DNA of 64,000 bases from CAWIKY01 sp963836905 (GTDB taxonomy: Bacteria; Pseudomonadota; Alphaproteobacteria; Caulobacterales; Hyphomonadaceae). The stretch is taken from positions 62,001 to 126,000 of the forward strand of contig CAWIKY010000007.1 of the NCBI GenBank assembly GCA_963836905.1. The letters run 5' to 3'. The notes beneath the pieces are model-generated. The model worked only from the letters and a program-made list of their open reading frames with translations, ran no database searches and was not told the DNA's origin. The position numbers and the translations under genes are program-made. This document shows, one piece after another, positions 52,921-61,463 of this stretch. Numbering within the stretch: position 1 is the first letter of the stretch; each line of letters begins with the position of its first letter.

Positions 52921-55461
52921 TCAGGGGTTCCGGGTCTCTGGAAACAAATTGAGTACGGACACGGCGCGAGCACGAACGCTCTCCTCGTCAAGGGCGCGGG
53001 TGCGATAGCGCCCTGCCGCCCAGTCATCCATCTGGTCGGCGTAATGCGCACTTGCCGGATGGGCTGACTGGCCGGTCGAATTGATGACATGGACCTCATC
53101 GGGCTGGCCGAGATCGATCACATAGCGATAGCCGGGAATATGCTCAGGGCCAAAGCCCTTGCCGTGCTTCCAGCGGCTGATGCTCACCGTTCCGGCACCG
53201 CCGAAGGTTTTCACACCGCGTCGGTTCGCCATATCCTCGAGAAACCCGATCCCGCTCTGTCCGAGCACCGGAGAGACGAAATCCGCCGCGTGTACGCTAT
53301 CCCAACGCCAGTTGGCCGGATCATCGCCGAATGCAGCCGCCAGATCGCTGCACGTCGCCTCAAGGATGGGTGAAAGACGCGCGTCGCGGCCCTCGACCTG
53401 CGGGGTTGCGGGATTATCCCACCAGCCGCTTTCGGGATCGCTGATGATTGTTTGCAGTGACATGAGTTCCGTCATGCCGACATCAACGGGTACGTTTTCC
53501 GGCAGATGCGGGGCATAGACCTCGTCGAGAATCCGCGTCCAGACTTTTGCAAAGATCAGCGCGCCTGCACTGTCGGCCTGATGGTCGCCGGACCAGTCCG
53601 TAAGCGCTGTGCTGCAGCCGGACACGTTCTCCCCGCCAAGCCCTGCAAACACCTGGAGGCTCTCAGCAAGGCCGGGCACCGTTACATCGGTCTGGATGCG
53701 CGTGAAGCTTGCCGCATCGTGCGGGGCAAGGCTTTCAAGCAGCGCGCTGGAACGGGCGGCGCGATAGCCTCTGGCGCCGTCTTTCAGGTAATCAATATCA
53801 CCATTAATGGCGTTCGCCCGGGCGGTCGCCTCGAACCATGCGGGGGGTACAACCGGGTTATTGCCCGAAGATATGTAATGCCCCGCCGGATCTTTCACCC
53901 ATGGCATGAGCGCGGCATCAAGATAGCCGATCCAGTCGTTTTCGCTCTTCGAGCCGTCCTGCGGCAGGGAGCCATCGGCACCGAAGGGACGGACGGGAAA
54001 CCGGCCGGCCTGCTGCATTCCGATCGAACCGTCGCGACCGGCCCATGCAAAATGGGTTGGCGGGACGTCCCAGTCAGCAAGAACGCTGCGCAAGTCCTCG
54101 AACGAGCGTACGAACGGCAGGTTCAGCCCGGCGCGGGCAATCGCGCTCGGTGCAAAGCCGCTCCAGCGGACGGCATAAACCGGCAGGCCGCTTTCAGACG
54201 GCAGAACCGGGCCGAAGGCGCTTGTGCGGACACTGAACTCGCGCGGTTCCGCCCCGGCAATCCGGATCGTTTTCGTCTCGGTTTCAAATGAACGCCAGGA
54301 CCCATCAAGGAGATACTGGTCCGGGTTTTCCGGGTTCAGGGTCAGTCTGAAGAGGTCGAACGGATCGCCGCCTGTTACGTTTGTCGTTCCCCAGGCGCCG
54401 TAATCATTCGAGCCTTCTAGAATGAGAAAGAAGGGAGCAGCCGCAAAACCATACATGGAGATAGCTGCTTCATCGCTGCCCGGCGCAGGGCGAATGTTGA
54501 GGCCGATCTCGTGCCACATGTTCGGCATCTCGATACCATTGTGTGGGTCAACGGCCAGCATCGGCTTACCGGATTTCGAAAGCGTGCCATCCACAACCCA
54601 GGTATTTGAGCCTGCGCCCTCGTCTGCGAACGGAAGCAGGTCGAAGAACCGGTCGATTGCAGGGGCAGGATCATTGTCGGTGCCTGTCGGACCATCATTC
54701 CCGGCCTGCACTGGGTCTGCTTGCGGACCGGAGGGCAGCACATCGTTCATGACTGCAAGGTCATCCGGTGCAAAGACCGTCGGCCAGAGATCGTAGTCAT
54801 AGCCCGGTCGCCACTGGGCATACATTTCGGGCGTAACCGCCTTAGCCACGGCTTCGCGCCGAAGCTCCCATTGCGCGTCCCGGCCGGATAGCGCAAATCC
54901 GCTGAGACGGCTGACGGCCAGGCTGTCATCGGCGCGCCAGGGCGGAATGTCCGGCTCCAGACCAGCAAGACCCAAAGCGCTGTATTCGAGCGCAACCGCG
55001 CCCGGTTTGCGACCTGATATCCAGCCGTTCACGCCTGCGGCAAAGGCGTCCAGAAGGTCACGGGTTTCGGTATCTAGCGCTGCATAATCGCGGGCTGCGA
55101 GCGCCGAAAAGCCCATCGTCTGCATCAGGATATCGTTTTCGACGACACCGCCATCGGCCCCGACTAGCGCCGACAGCTCACCACGCGCGACGCGCCGGTA
55201 GAAATCCATGGTGAAGAACTTGTCCTGGGCATGAACAAATCCCTGCGCCATCAGAAGATCGTGACGGTCGGTCGCAAATATGTGAGCAACGCCGTCGCCG
55301 TCCCGCAGGATCTGCACAGGTCCATGCAGGTCGGGAAGCTCCAGCTCCCCCGCTGTTTGCGGCAGGGAACGGTTGAAAACATGCCAGCCATAGCCAGCCA
55401 CAGATACCGATGCCAGAATGACGATGGCAATTATCGCCAATACCCAACGCATCATTTCCAT
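52921..55461 (-). CDS. Penicillin acylase family amidase (Ntn hydrolase)
   Basis: 846 residues. N-terminal hydrophobic segment (VLAIIAIVILASVSVAGYGW) for export or anchoring. The alpha-subunit region has VQILRDGDGVAHIFATDRHD and AQGFVHAQDKFFTMD. After a spacer the autocatalytic Gly-Ser lies at EGAG-Ser285-NTWVV, the mature N-terminal nucleophile of the beta subunit. Later come GIEMPNMWHEIGL, GNNPVV and the final FGGAGTVSISRW. Members cut N-acyl amides such as penicillins, acyl-homoserine lactones or other acylated amines in the periplasm. In this setting release of an amine from an N-acyl amide is plausible. Confidence 0.92.
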   Translation of the reverse strand: MEMMRWVLAIIAIVILASVSVAGYGWHVFNRSLPQTAGELELPDLHGPVQILRDGDGVAHIFATDRHDLLMAQGFVHAQDKFFTMDFYRRVARGELSALVGADGGVVENDILMQTMGFSALAARDYAALDTETRDLLDAFAAGVNGWISGRKPGAVALEYSALGLAGLEPDIPPWRADDSLAVSRLSGFALSGRDAQWELRREAVAKAVTPEMYAQWRPGYDYDLWPTVFAPDDLAVMNDVLPSGPQADPVQAGNDGPTGTDNDPAPAIDRFFDLLPFADEGAGSNTWVVDGTLSKSGKPMLAVDPHNGIEMPNMWHEIGLNIRPAPGSDEAAISMYGFAAAPFFLILEGSNDYGAWGTTNVTGGDPFDLFRLTLNPENPDQYLLDGSWRSFETETKTIRIAGAEPREFSVRTSAFGPVLPSESGLPVYAVRWSGFAPSAIARAGLNLPFVRSFEDLRSVLADWDVPPTHFAWAGRDGSIGMQQAGRFPVRPFGADGSLPQDGSKSENDWIGYLDAALMPWVKDPAGHYISSGNNPVVPPAWFEATARANAINGDIDYLKDGARGYRAARSSALLESLAPHDAASFTRIQTDVTVPGLAESLQVFAGLGGENVSGCSTALTDWSGDHQADSAGALIFAKVWTRILDEVYAPHLPENVPVDVGMTELMSLQTIISDPESGWWDNPATPQVEGRDARLSPILEATCSDLAAAFGDDPANWRWDSVHAADFVSPVLGQSGIGFLEDMANRRGVKTFGGAGTVSISRWKHGKGFGPEHIPGYRYVIDLGQPDEVHVINSTGQSAHPASAHYADQMDDWAAGRYRTRALDEESVRARAVSVLNLFPETRNP

Positions 55462-55566
55462 CCCCTTTCCGGCAGGTCTTGCAGGCTAACTGCTTTCCTG
55501 TACACTTGTACAACAAATTGGACCGAACCTTGCCGCGAAGCAAGACCGAAAGACGGGAGAGAGACT

Positions 55567-57003
55567 ATGGCGTTTCCAAAAAAGGGCCGCGCGCCGGAAG
55601 GCATTCTTGCCGATCTGGAAGCTATGAAAAGCGATGATGTGCGCTGGGCCGACGGGCGCGTCTTTGCATATGTCTATGATGCCGGTCCGGTGGCCATGGA
55701 CCTCCTCCACAAGGCCTACGGGGCGTATCTGACCGAAAACGGCCTTGATCCGACCTCTTTCCCCTCATGCCTGGAACTTGAGCGCGACGTCATTGCGATG
55801 GGTCTGGACCTGCACAACGCGCCTGAGGGCGCAAAGGGGTCGTTCACGTCCGGCGGCACCGAAAGCATTCTTCTGTCGGTCAAGACGGCCAGAGACCGGG
55901 CCCGCGACCTCTTTCCGCACATCACCAAGCCCGAACTTCTGATGCCGGAAACCACGCATCCGGCCTTCTTCAAGGCCTGCGCCTATTTCGATATCACGCC
56001 GGTTACCACAAAGGTTGATCCGAAAACCTTCGAAGCGGTTCCTGAAAACATGGACGCCGCCGTAACCGACCAGACCATCATGATGGTCGGCTCGGCCCCG
56101 TCCTATGCGCATGGCGTCATCGACCCGATCGCAGAGCTCGGCCAGGTCGCCCTGAAGCATAACATCCTGATGCATGTCGACTGCTGCGTTGGCGGCATGT
56201 ACCTGCCCTTCGCCCGTAAGCTGGGTGCGGATATTCCCGACTTCGATCTGTCGACGCCGGGTGTCACGCAGATGTCGATGGACTTCCACAAATGGGGATA
56301 TGCCGCCAAGGGTGCGTCCTGCATCCTTTACGCGGACGGGAACATGCGGCGCTGGCAGATTTTCGCCTGGTCGGGCTGGACCGGCTATACGGTCATCAAC
56401 CCCACCGTGGTCTCTACCAAGTCCGGCGGACCGATTGCCGGGGTCTGGGCAATCATGAACCATCTGGGTGAAGAGGGTTATCTGGATCTGGCGCGCAGGA
56501 CGCAGGAAGCCGCCGAGAAGATCAAGAACGCCGTCCACCGGATCGATGGACTGAAGCTGTGCGGCGATCCGTTCGGTAACCTCATCGCGTTTCACTCCGA
56601 TGATGTCGACGTGTTTGCGTTGGCGGATGCGATGAAGAAGCGTGGCTGGTTTATCCAGCCCCAGTTCGGTTTCGGCCCCTCGCCCGCAAACATTCACCTC
56701 TCCATCGGTGCATCGAACGCCCCGCATGCGGACGAGATGATTGCAGACCTGGAGGAAGAGGTCTCACGGATGATGGCTGACGAGACGATGAAGCCTGCCG
56801 GGCCCCTCCCCGAAGAGATGTTGCCGCTGCTCGATCTGCCCGCGCCGGAACTGCTTGACCAGATGAACAGTGTCTTCACCGGAGACGATGGCGACCTTCC
56901 AGACGAGATGCGCGGTATCAACAACATTCTCAACGGCTTGCCGTCGGGGGTGCGCGACAAGATTCTCGTCGAATACATGAACCGCCTCTACACCAAGGCC
57001 TGA
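55567..57003 (+). CDS. PLP-dependent group II decarboxylase / sphingosine-1-phosphate lyase-like enzyme
   Basis: 478 residues from the ATG at 55567 (GGGAGAGA upstream); the frame is open earlier but that part is shadow. Fold-type I PLP landmarks: FTSGGTESILLSVKTARDRA, MHVDCCVGGMYLP, and the Schiff-base Lys in DFHKWGYAAKGAS. The sequence is closest to S1P lyase-like decarboxylases, which cleave phosphorylated amino alcohols or decarboxylate glutamate-type amino acids. The C-terminal tail (MRGINNILNGLPSGVRDKIL) is typical of the branch. The MFS gene follows 7 bp later. Substrate unknown. Confidence 0.85.
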   Translation: MAFPKKGRAPEGILADLEAMKSDDVRWADGRVFAYVYDAGPVAMDLLHKAYGAYLTENGLDPTSFPSCLELERDVIAMGLDLHNAPEGAKGSFTSGGTESILLSVKTARDRARDLFPHITKPELLMPETTHPAFFKACAYFDITPVTTKVDPKTFEAVPENMDAAVTDQTIMMVGSAPSYAHGVIDPIAELGQVALKHNILMHVDCCVGGMYLPFARKLGADIPDFDLSTPGVTQMSMDFHKWGYAAKGASCILYADGNMRRWQIFAWSGWTGYTVINPTVVSTKSGGPIAGVWAIMNHLGEEGYLDLARRTQEAAEKIKNAVHRIDGLKLCGDPFGNLIAFHSDDVDVFALADAMKKRGWFIQPQFGFGPSPANIHLSIGASNAPHADEMIADLEEEVSRMMADETMKPAGPLPEEMLPLLDLPAPELLDQMNSVFTGDDGDLPDEMRGINNILNGLPSGVRDKILVEYMNRLYTKA

Positions 57004-57010
57004 CGCCGCC

Positions 57011-58324
57011 ATGGTTTCTCCCGTCGAAACGGGCCAGATGCGTCCCGGCCCGTTCGGGTTTCTGATCGACCCCGGAACCAGACGCTGGCGGCTTGCCTTC
57101 GTGCTGATGATCTCGCTGTTCATCGGCTATCTTGACCGCGTGAACATCTCGCTTGCCCTGCCCTTCATGGCGGAGGATCTGGGCTGGAGCGACGATGAAC
57201 TGACGGCCAACGGAGAGATCCTGTTCTCGGTCTTCTACATTGGCTACGGGTTTGCCAACATCTTCCTGTCGCCTCTGGCAGCGCGGTTCGGCCCGCGAAA
57301 GTCGCTGATTGTCATCGTCCTGCTCTGGTCGCTGTTTACGGCCATGGGCGCGTTTGCCAGCCAGTTGCTGCTGGTATTCGCCGCGACACGTATTCTGCTC
57401 GGCCTTGCCGAAGGTGTTCATTTTCCGATGATGAGCATGCTCACGGTGAGCTGGTTTCCGCCGAATGAGAGAGGCCGCGCCAATTCGATCTGGATCACGG
57501 GAATCTTTCTGGCCGTCTTGCTGTCACCGGTGCTGCTGGTGCCTGCAATGTCAACCTTTGGCTGGCGTATCGGCTTCTGGGGGCTGTCGCTGGTCGGGCT
57601 GTGCATAACACTGCCGCTGATCCTGAAATCGATTTTCGATACACCCGCGCAGGCGCCGGGCATGACGGATGCGGAACTGGCCATCATTTCAGGACAACCG
57701 GATGCGGAGGCCGAGCCGGTCTTGCCTGCGGGCGGTCGTCTGAAACGGCTCTTCACGAGCCCTGTCTTTCTCCTGCTTTTGGCTGGCGGCATTCTCAACA
57801 ATATCGTTGCGCTTGGCCTGACGAGCTGGCTGCCCAGTTTCTTTGTGCGTACGAAGGGCCTGCCCAAGGAAGACCTGACCTGGGCAATCTCGCTGCCGTT
57901 TCTCGGTGCAATCGTTGGCGTCTGGCTCTGGTCGAACCTCGGGGACAGACTATCCAACCGCGCGCTCATTGCCGCGGGAGGTTATCTTCTTGCGGGGGTG
58001 TTTGTCTTTCTGTCACTCAGCGCGGGACCGGTCTGGCTCGTCATGGCGTTCTTTGCCCTGACCGTCTTCTTCAGCGCCGCCTACACCGCCGCAGAGTTTG
58101 CCTTGTTGCAACGCGCCTTGCCGGAAGCGACCGTTGGCGGCGATGTCGGCCTGTATAACGGACTGACCACGATGATCGGTGGCGGGCTCGGTCCGGTTGT
58201 CGTCTCGGCCATCGTAGGCGACCCGGAAAGTGCGGGCGCAATGTCCCGCCTTCTTATCGTCCCTGCGACCTGTGCGCTGCTCGCGGTGCTTCTGGCTTTC
58301 GTTTACCGGAAGCTGCGGTATTAG
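57011..58324 (+). CDS. MFS transporter (ACS-like)
   Basis: 437 residues, twelve hydrophobic segments. Signature motifs: IGYLDRVNISLALPFMAEDL, GYGFANIFLSPLAARFGPRK (motif A-like), EGVHFPMMSMLTVSWFPPNE and RGRANSIW, as in anion:cation symporters that import organic acids. The second half has LTSWLPSFFVRTKGLPKED. Coupled to the decarboxylase and to the TetR that starts 5 bp later; it presumably carries the substrate or product of this pathway. Confidence 0.9.
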   Translation: MVSPVETGQMRPGPFGFLIDPGTRRWRLAFVLMISLFIGYLDRVNISLALPFMAEDLGWSDDELTANGEILFSVFYIGYGFANIFLSPLAARFGPRKSLIVIVLLWSLFTAMGAFASQLLLVFAATRILLGLAEGVHFPMMSMLTVSWFPPNERGRANSIWITGIFLAVLLSPVLLVPAMSTFGWRIGFWGLSLVGLCITLPLILKSIFDTPAQAPGMTDAELAIISGQPDAEAEPVLPAGGRLKRLFTSPVFLLLLAGGILNNIVALGLTSWLPSFFVRTKGLPKEDLTWAISLPFLGAIVGVWLWSNLGDRLSNRALIAAGGYLLAGVFVFLSLSAGPVWLVMAFFALTVFFSAAYTAAEFALLQRALPEATVGGDVGLYNGLTTMIGGGLGPVVVSAIVGDPESAGAMSRLLIVPATCALLAVLLAFVYRKLRY

Positions 58325-58329
58325 ACGTC

Positions 58330-58962
58330 ATGACAACAACCACAAGAACCACCAAACGGCGCGGTGATATTTCCCGCGAGGCGTTGCTGGATGCGGCGAT
58401 CTCGGTGATTGCCCGTGCAGGTCTCGAGGGGGCCAGCCACCGGGCTATCGCAGCACGCGCGGGAACATCGCCGGCGCTGACGACCTATTACTTCTCGTCA
58501 AAGACCGACATGATCCGGCAGGCATTCGATCACTTTGTCGAGCGCGGGACGCCGACAATCGACAAGGCATGGGGCGGGGCCCGTCAGGTGCTCGACCTTC
58601 GCGCTGCCGGAAAGCTGGATCGTAGTGAAACCATCAAACGACTGGCCAATAACGCTGCCGATTACATCTGCGGCCATGAGAACCGGCGCGGTGACGGGGT
58701 CGCCTTCGAACTGGCCTTTCTCTACCAGCCCCGGCTGGAACCAGACCTTATCGAACGGGTGCGCGATTATCGTGGGCGCATGCTGGAACGGGCTGTCAGC
58801 TTTTGCCGCGCGGGCGGTTCAGCTGATCCGCACACGGACGCCGATCTTCTGATGGGCCTGATCGTGCGGCTGGAATTCGAGCAATTGAGCCGGGCCATTC
58901 ACGGCAGCCGGGGCCGTGCCGTCGCTCAGCTGGAGCGCTACCTGGACCTTATTCTGGCCTAG
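58330..58962 (+). CDS. TetR family transcriptional regulator
   Basis: 210 residues. HTH at about 34-58 (ASHRAIAARAGTSPALTTYY then FSSKTDMIRQ). The third gene of the decarboxylase-MFS-TetR unit, with 5 bp spacing, so it likely controls that unit. It is tail-to-tail with another TetR: both stop codons use the same CTAG (58959-58962). Confidence 0.88.
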   Translation: MTTTTRTTKRRGDISREALLDAAISVIARAGLEGASHRAIAARAGTSPALTTYYFSSKTDMIRQAFDHFVERGTPTIDKAWGGARQVLDLRAAGKLDRSETIKRLANNAADYICGHENRRGDGVAFELAFLYQPRLEPDLIERVRDYRGRMLERAVSFCRAGGSADPHTDADLLMGLIVRLEFEQLSRAIHGSRGRAVAQLERYLDLILA

Positions 58963-59687
58963 CCTCCACCAGTTTGATCCTTATTGAATAGCCCGTCCCA
59001 CAGCGCGGTCAGGCCGGCGCGTGCCTCATCCGCAAAATCAAGATCGAGTGCTTCTAGGCCCGGCGTTTCGAACGCTTTCCTGCAAACTTCGGGCGGGTTC
59101 GAGAGCTGCCAGATACCGATCATGTATCCATAGGACCTGAGAAAGGTTGCGGTCGCCATGCGTGGGTCAAGGCCATTGATGCGGGCGGCGAGTGCTTCGC
59201 CAAGACGTTCCAGCCATCCGATCTGCGCGGATTTGAAGGCAATGGCCACGTCAAGGCCGACATTGGCTTCGAGAACGGTGGGAGAAAGGCCCGCTAGGGT
59301 TAAAACGATCGGATGCTTGCTTGGATAGTCGATATAGATATCGCAGAAATCATCGAGCGTCAGGGCAGGTCTATCAGATGCCAGCGCCGCCAGAATGTCG
59401 TCGATCCAGCGACCCAGCCGCCATTCGAGCACGGCAAGAAACAGCTCTTCCTTCGTGGCAAAATACAAATAGACCGTCCCCTTGGCGACCCGCGCCTCGC
59501 GCGCGATCTCAGAGACCGTCGCAAGACTGGCCGGGTTCTTCAGAAAAAGCGTTTCCGCCGCCCGCAGGATCGTCTGGGACCGTGCGCGTTTCTGATCGTC
59601 AGACCGCGCCCGTTTGCCCGCTCCGACGCCTCCCCTTGATGGCGGCACCCGCTCGGTATCGAGATACGCTGCAAAACTGTCTGCCAT
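58959..59687 (-). CDS. TetR family transcriptional regulator
   Basis: About 242 residues from the ATG at 59687. An arginine- and lysine-rich N-terminus (KRARSDDQKRARSQTILRAA) leads into the HTH ATVSEIAREARVAKGTVYLY followed by FATKEELFLAV, then a large helical domain. It is divergent from the aminotransferase gene with 149 bp between starts and probably regulates it. A second TetR is tail-to-tail. Confidence 0.87.
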   Translation of the reverse strand: MADSFAAYLDTERVPPSRGGVGAGKRARSDDQKRARSQTILRAAETLFLKNPASLATVSEIAREARVAKGTVYLYFATKEELFLAVLEWRLGRWIDDILAALASDRPALTLDDFCDIYIDYPSKHPIVLTLAGLSPTVLEANVGLDVAIAFKSAQIGWLERLGEALAARINGLDPRMATATFLRSYGYMIGIWQLSNPPEVCRKAFETPGLEALDLDFADEARAGLTALWDGLFNKDQTGGG

Positions 59688-59836
59688 AGTTTCCGCTCCG
59701 GACTGCAAGGTCCTGCCTTGATAGCTGTCCCACGGTCATTTATCATGACAGAGGCCAAGGTCCATGCGTCTTCTGACATCAGGGCGGTGAGGGCACCACG
59801 CAAAACCGCATGGAATGTGCGAGCCGGAGAAACGCG

Positions 59837-61210
59837 ATGAACGATATGCGCCCGAATTCACTGTCCGCCCGCGATGTGGCCTATCACGTCCATCCGCAGA
59901 CGAACCTGCATGTCCACCTGACGCAGGGGCCGCTCGTCATCACCCGCGGCGAGGGCGTGCAGGTCTTCGACGATAACGGGAAAGCCTATATCGATGCCAT
60001 GGCCGGGCTGTGGTCTGCCTCGCTTGGTTTCTCGGAGCGTCGCCTTGCCAAGGCTGCCTATGACCAGATGTGCGAACTGCCCTATTCGAGCACGTTCGCC
60101 CACCGCTCTCACCCGAAGGTGATCGAGCTGTCCGAAAAGCTGGTGGCGATGGCCCCGGCATCCATCACGCGGGCCATGTTCGCCAATTCAGGCTCGGAGG
60201 CGATCGATACCGCGCTCAAACTGGTCTGGTACTATCACAACGCGACCGGCAGACCGCAGAAGAAGAAGGTGATTGCCCGCGAGAAAGCCTATCACGGATC
60301 GACGATTGCTTCCGCCAGCCTGACCGGCCTTGAGCGGATGCAACGCGAGTTCGATCTGCCCATTGCCGGTGTTCTGCGTGCGCCCTGCCCGCATTACTGG
60401 CGCAACGGTCATGATGGCGAGAGCGAAGACGCCTTCGCTCAGCGCATGGCTGACGAGATCGAGGCGATCATTCTTCGCGAAGGGGCAGACACGGTCGGTG
60501 CCTTCTTCGCCGAACCGCTGCAGGCTGCAGGCGGCGTGATACCGCCCCCGAAAGGCTATCACCGCCTGGTTCAGGCGCTCTGCAAGAAGTACGATATCCT
60601 GTTTGTCGCCGACGAGGTTGTGTGTGGTTTCGGACGCACCGGCACGATGTGGGGATCCGAGACCTACGATATCCAGCCCGACATGATGACCTGCGCCAAG
60701 TCGCTGTCAGCCTCCTATCTGCCGATTTCGGCTCTGATGATTTCGGAACGGATCTTTCAGGCACTTCTCAGCCAGAGTGAAAAGATCGGTCAGTTCGGGC
60801 ATGGCTTTACCTATGCCGGGCACCCGGTCAGCGTCGCAGTCGCGCTGGAAACACTCGCAATCTACGAGGAACGCGACCTTGTCGCGCGAGCGACTGAACT
60901 TTCACCGGTTCTGCAGGACGGGCTGCGGGCGCTCGGCGATCATCCACTGATCGGAGAAGTCCGGGGCGTAGGTCTGATCGCGGGGGTCGAGCTGGTGGCC
61001 GACAAGAATACAAAAGCACCGTTCGACACGACGGCAGGCATGGGCACCAAAGTCATGGCAGCCGCTCAGGCCAAGGGTCTCCTGGTCCGGGCATTGGGCG
61101 ACACGATTGCCTTCTGTCCGCCGCTGACAATCAGCGAAACAGAGCTGCAAACCGTCATTTCCCGGTTTGCTGATTCGCTCGAGGAGGTCCATCATGCACA
61201 CGCGGCCTAA
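59837..61210 (+). CDS. Class III aminotransferase (omega-amino acid/GABA-pyruvate type)
   Basis: 457 residues from the ATG at 59837 (GGAGAAA upstream). Landmarks: NSGSEAIDTALKLVWYYHNA, AYHGSTIASASLTG, Asp259 in FVADEVVCGFGRTG, and Schiff-base Lys288 in TCAKSLSASYLPISAL; GHGFTYAGHPVSVAVALETL follows. Members move the amino group of an omega-amine or 4-aminobutyrate to pyruvate. With the semialdehyde dehydrogenase nearby the likely route is amine to semialdehyde to acid. The precise amine is not known. Confidence 0.92.
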   Translation: MNDMRPNSLSARDVAYHVHPQTNLHVHLTQGPLVITRGEGVQVFDDNGKAYIDAMAGLWSASLGFSERRLAKAAYDQMCELPYSSTFAHRSHPKVIELSEKLVAMAPASITRAMFANSGSEAIDTALKLVWYYHNATGRPQKKKVIAREKAYHGSTIASASLTGLERMQREFDLPIAGVLRAPCPHYWRNGHDGESEDAFAQRMADEIEAIILREGADTVGAFFAEPLQAAGGVIPPPKGYHRLVQALCKKYDILFVADEVVCGFGRTGTMWGSETYDIQPDMMTCAKSLSASYLPISALMISERIFQALLSQSEKIGQFGHGFTYAGHPVSVAVALETLAIYEERDLVARATELSPVLQDGLRALGDHPLIGEVRGVGLIAGVELVADKNTKAPFDTTAGMGTKVMAAAQAKGLLVRALGDTIAFCPPLTISETELQTVISRFADSLEEVHHAHAA

Positions 61211-61463
61211 AGTGTGGCTGCGGGACAATAGGCCCGGCTGACCGATACACCTGAACCTGAGGCTCGCCGATCACGTCGGCGCGCAACGCACCGGTTCGAA
61301 GGCAGCGACCGCCGCAGCCGCCAAACTCGGGACTTGCCCATGCGACAAAACACGCGCATGATGACCGGCAGTCATTTAAGGCGACCGTGACTTATTGCGA
61401 CGGTCTGATGCATTCGCCAAGAGCCTTGGAAAGAGGCCAGGGCATTTTCTGGAGGGGAAACAA

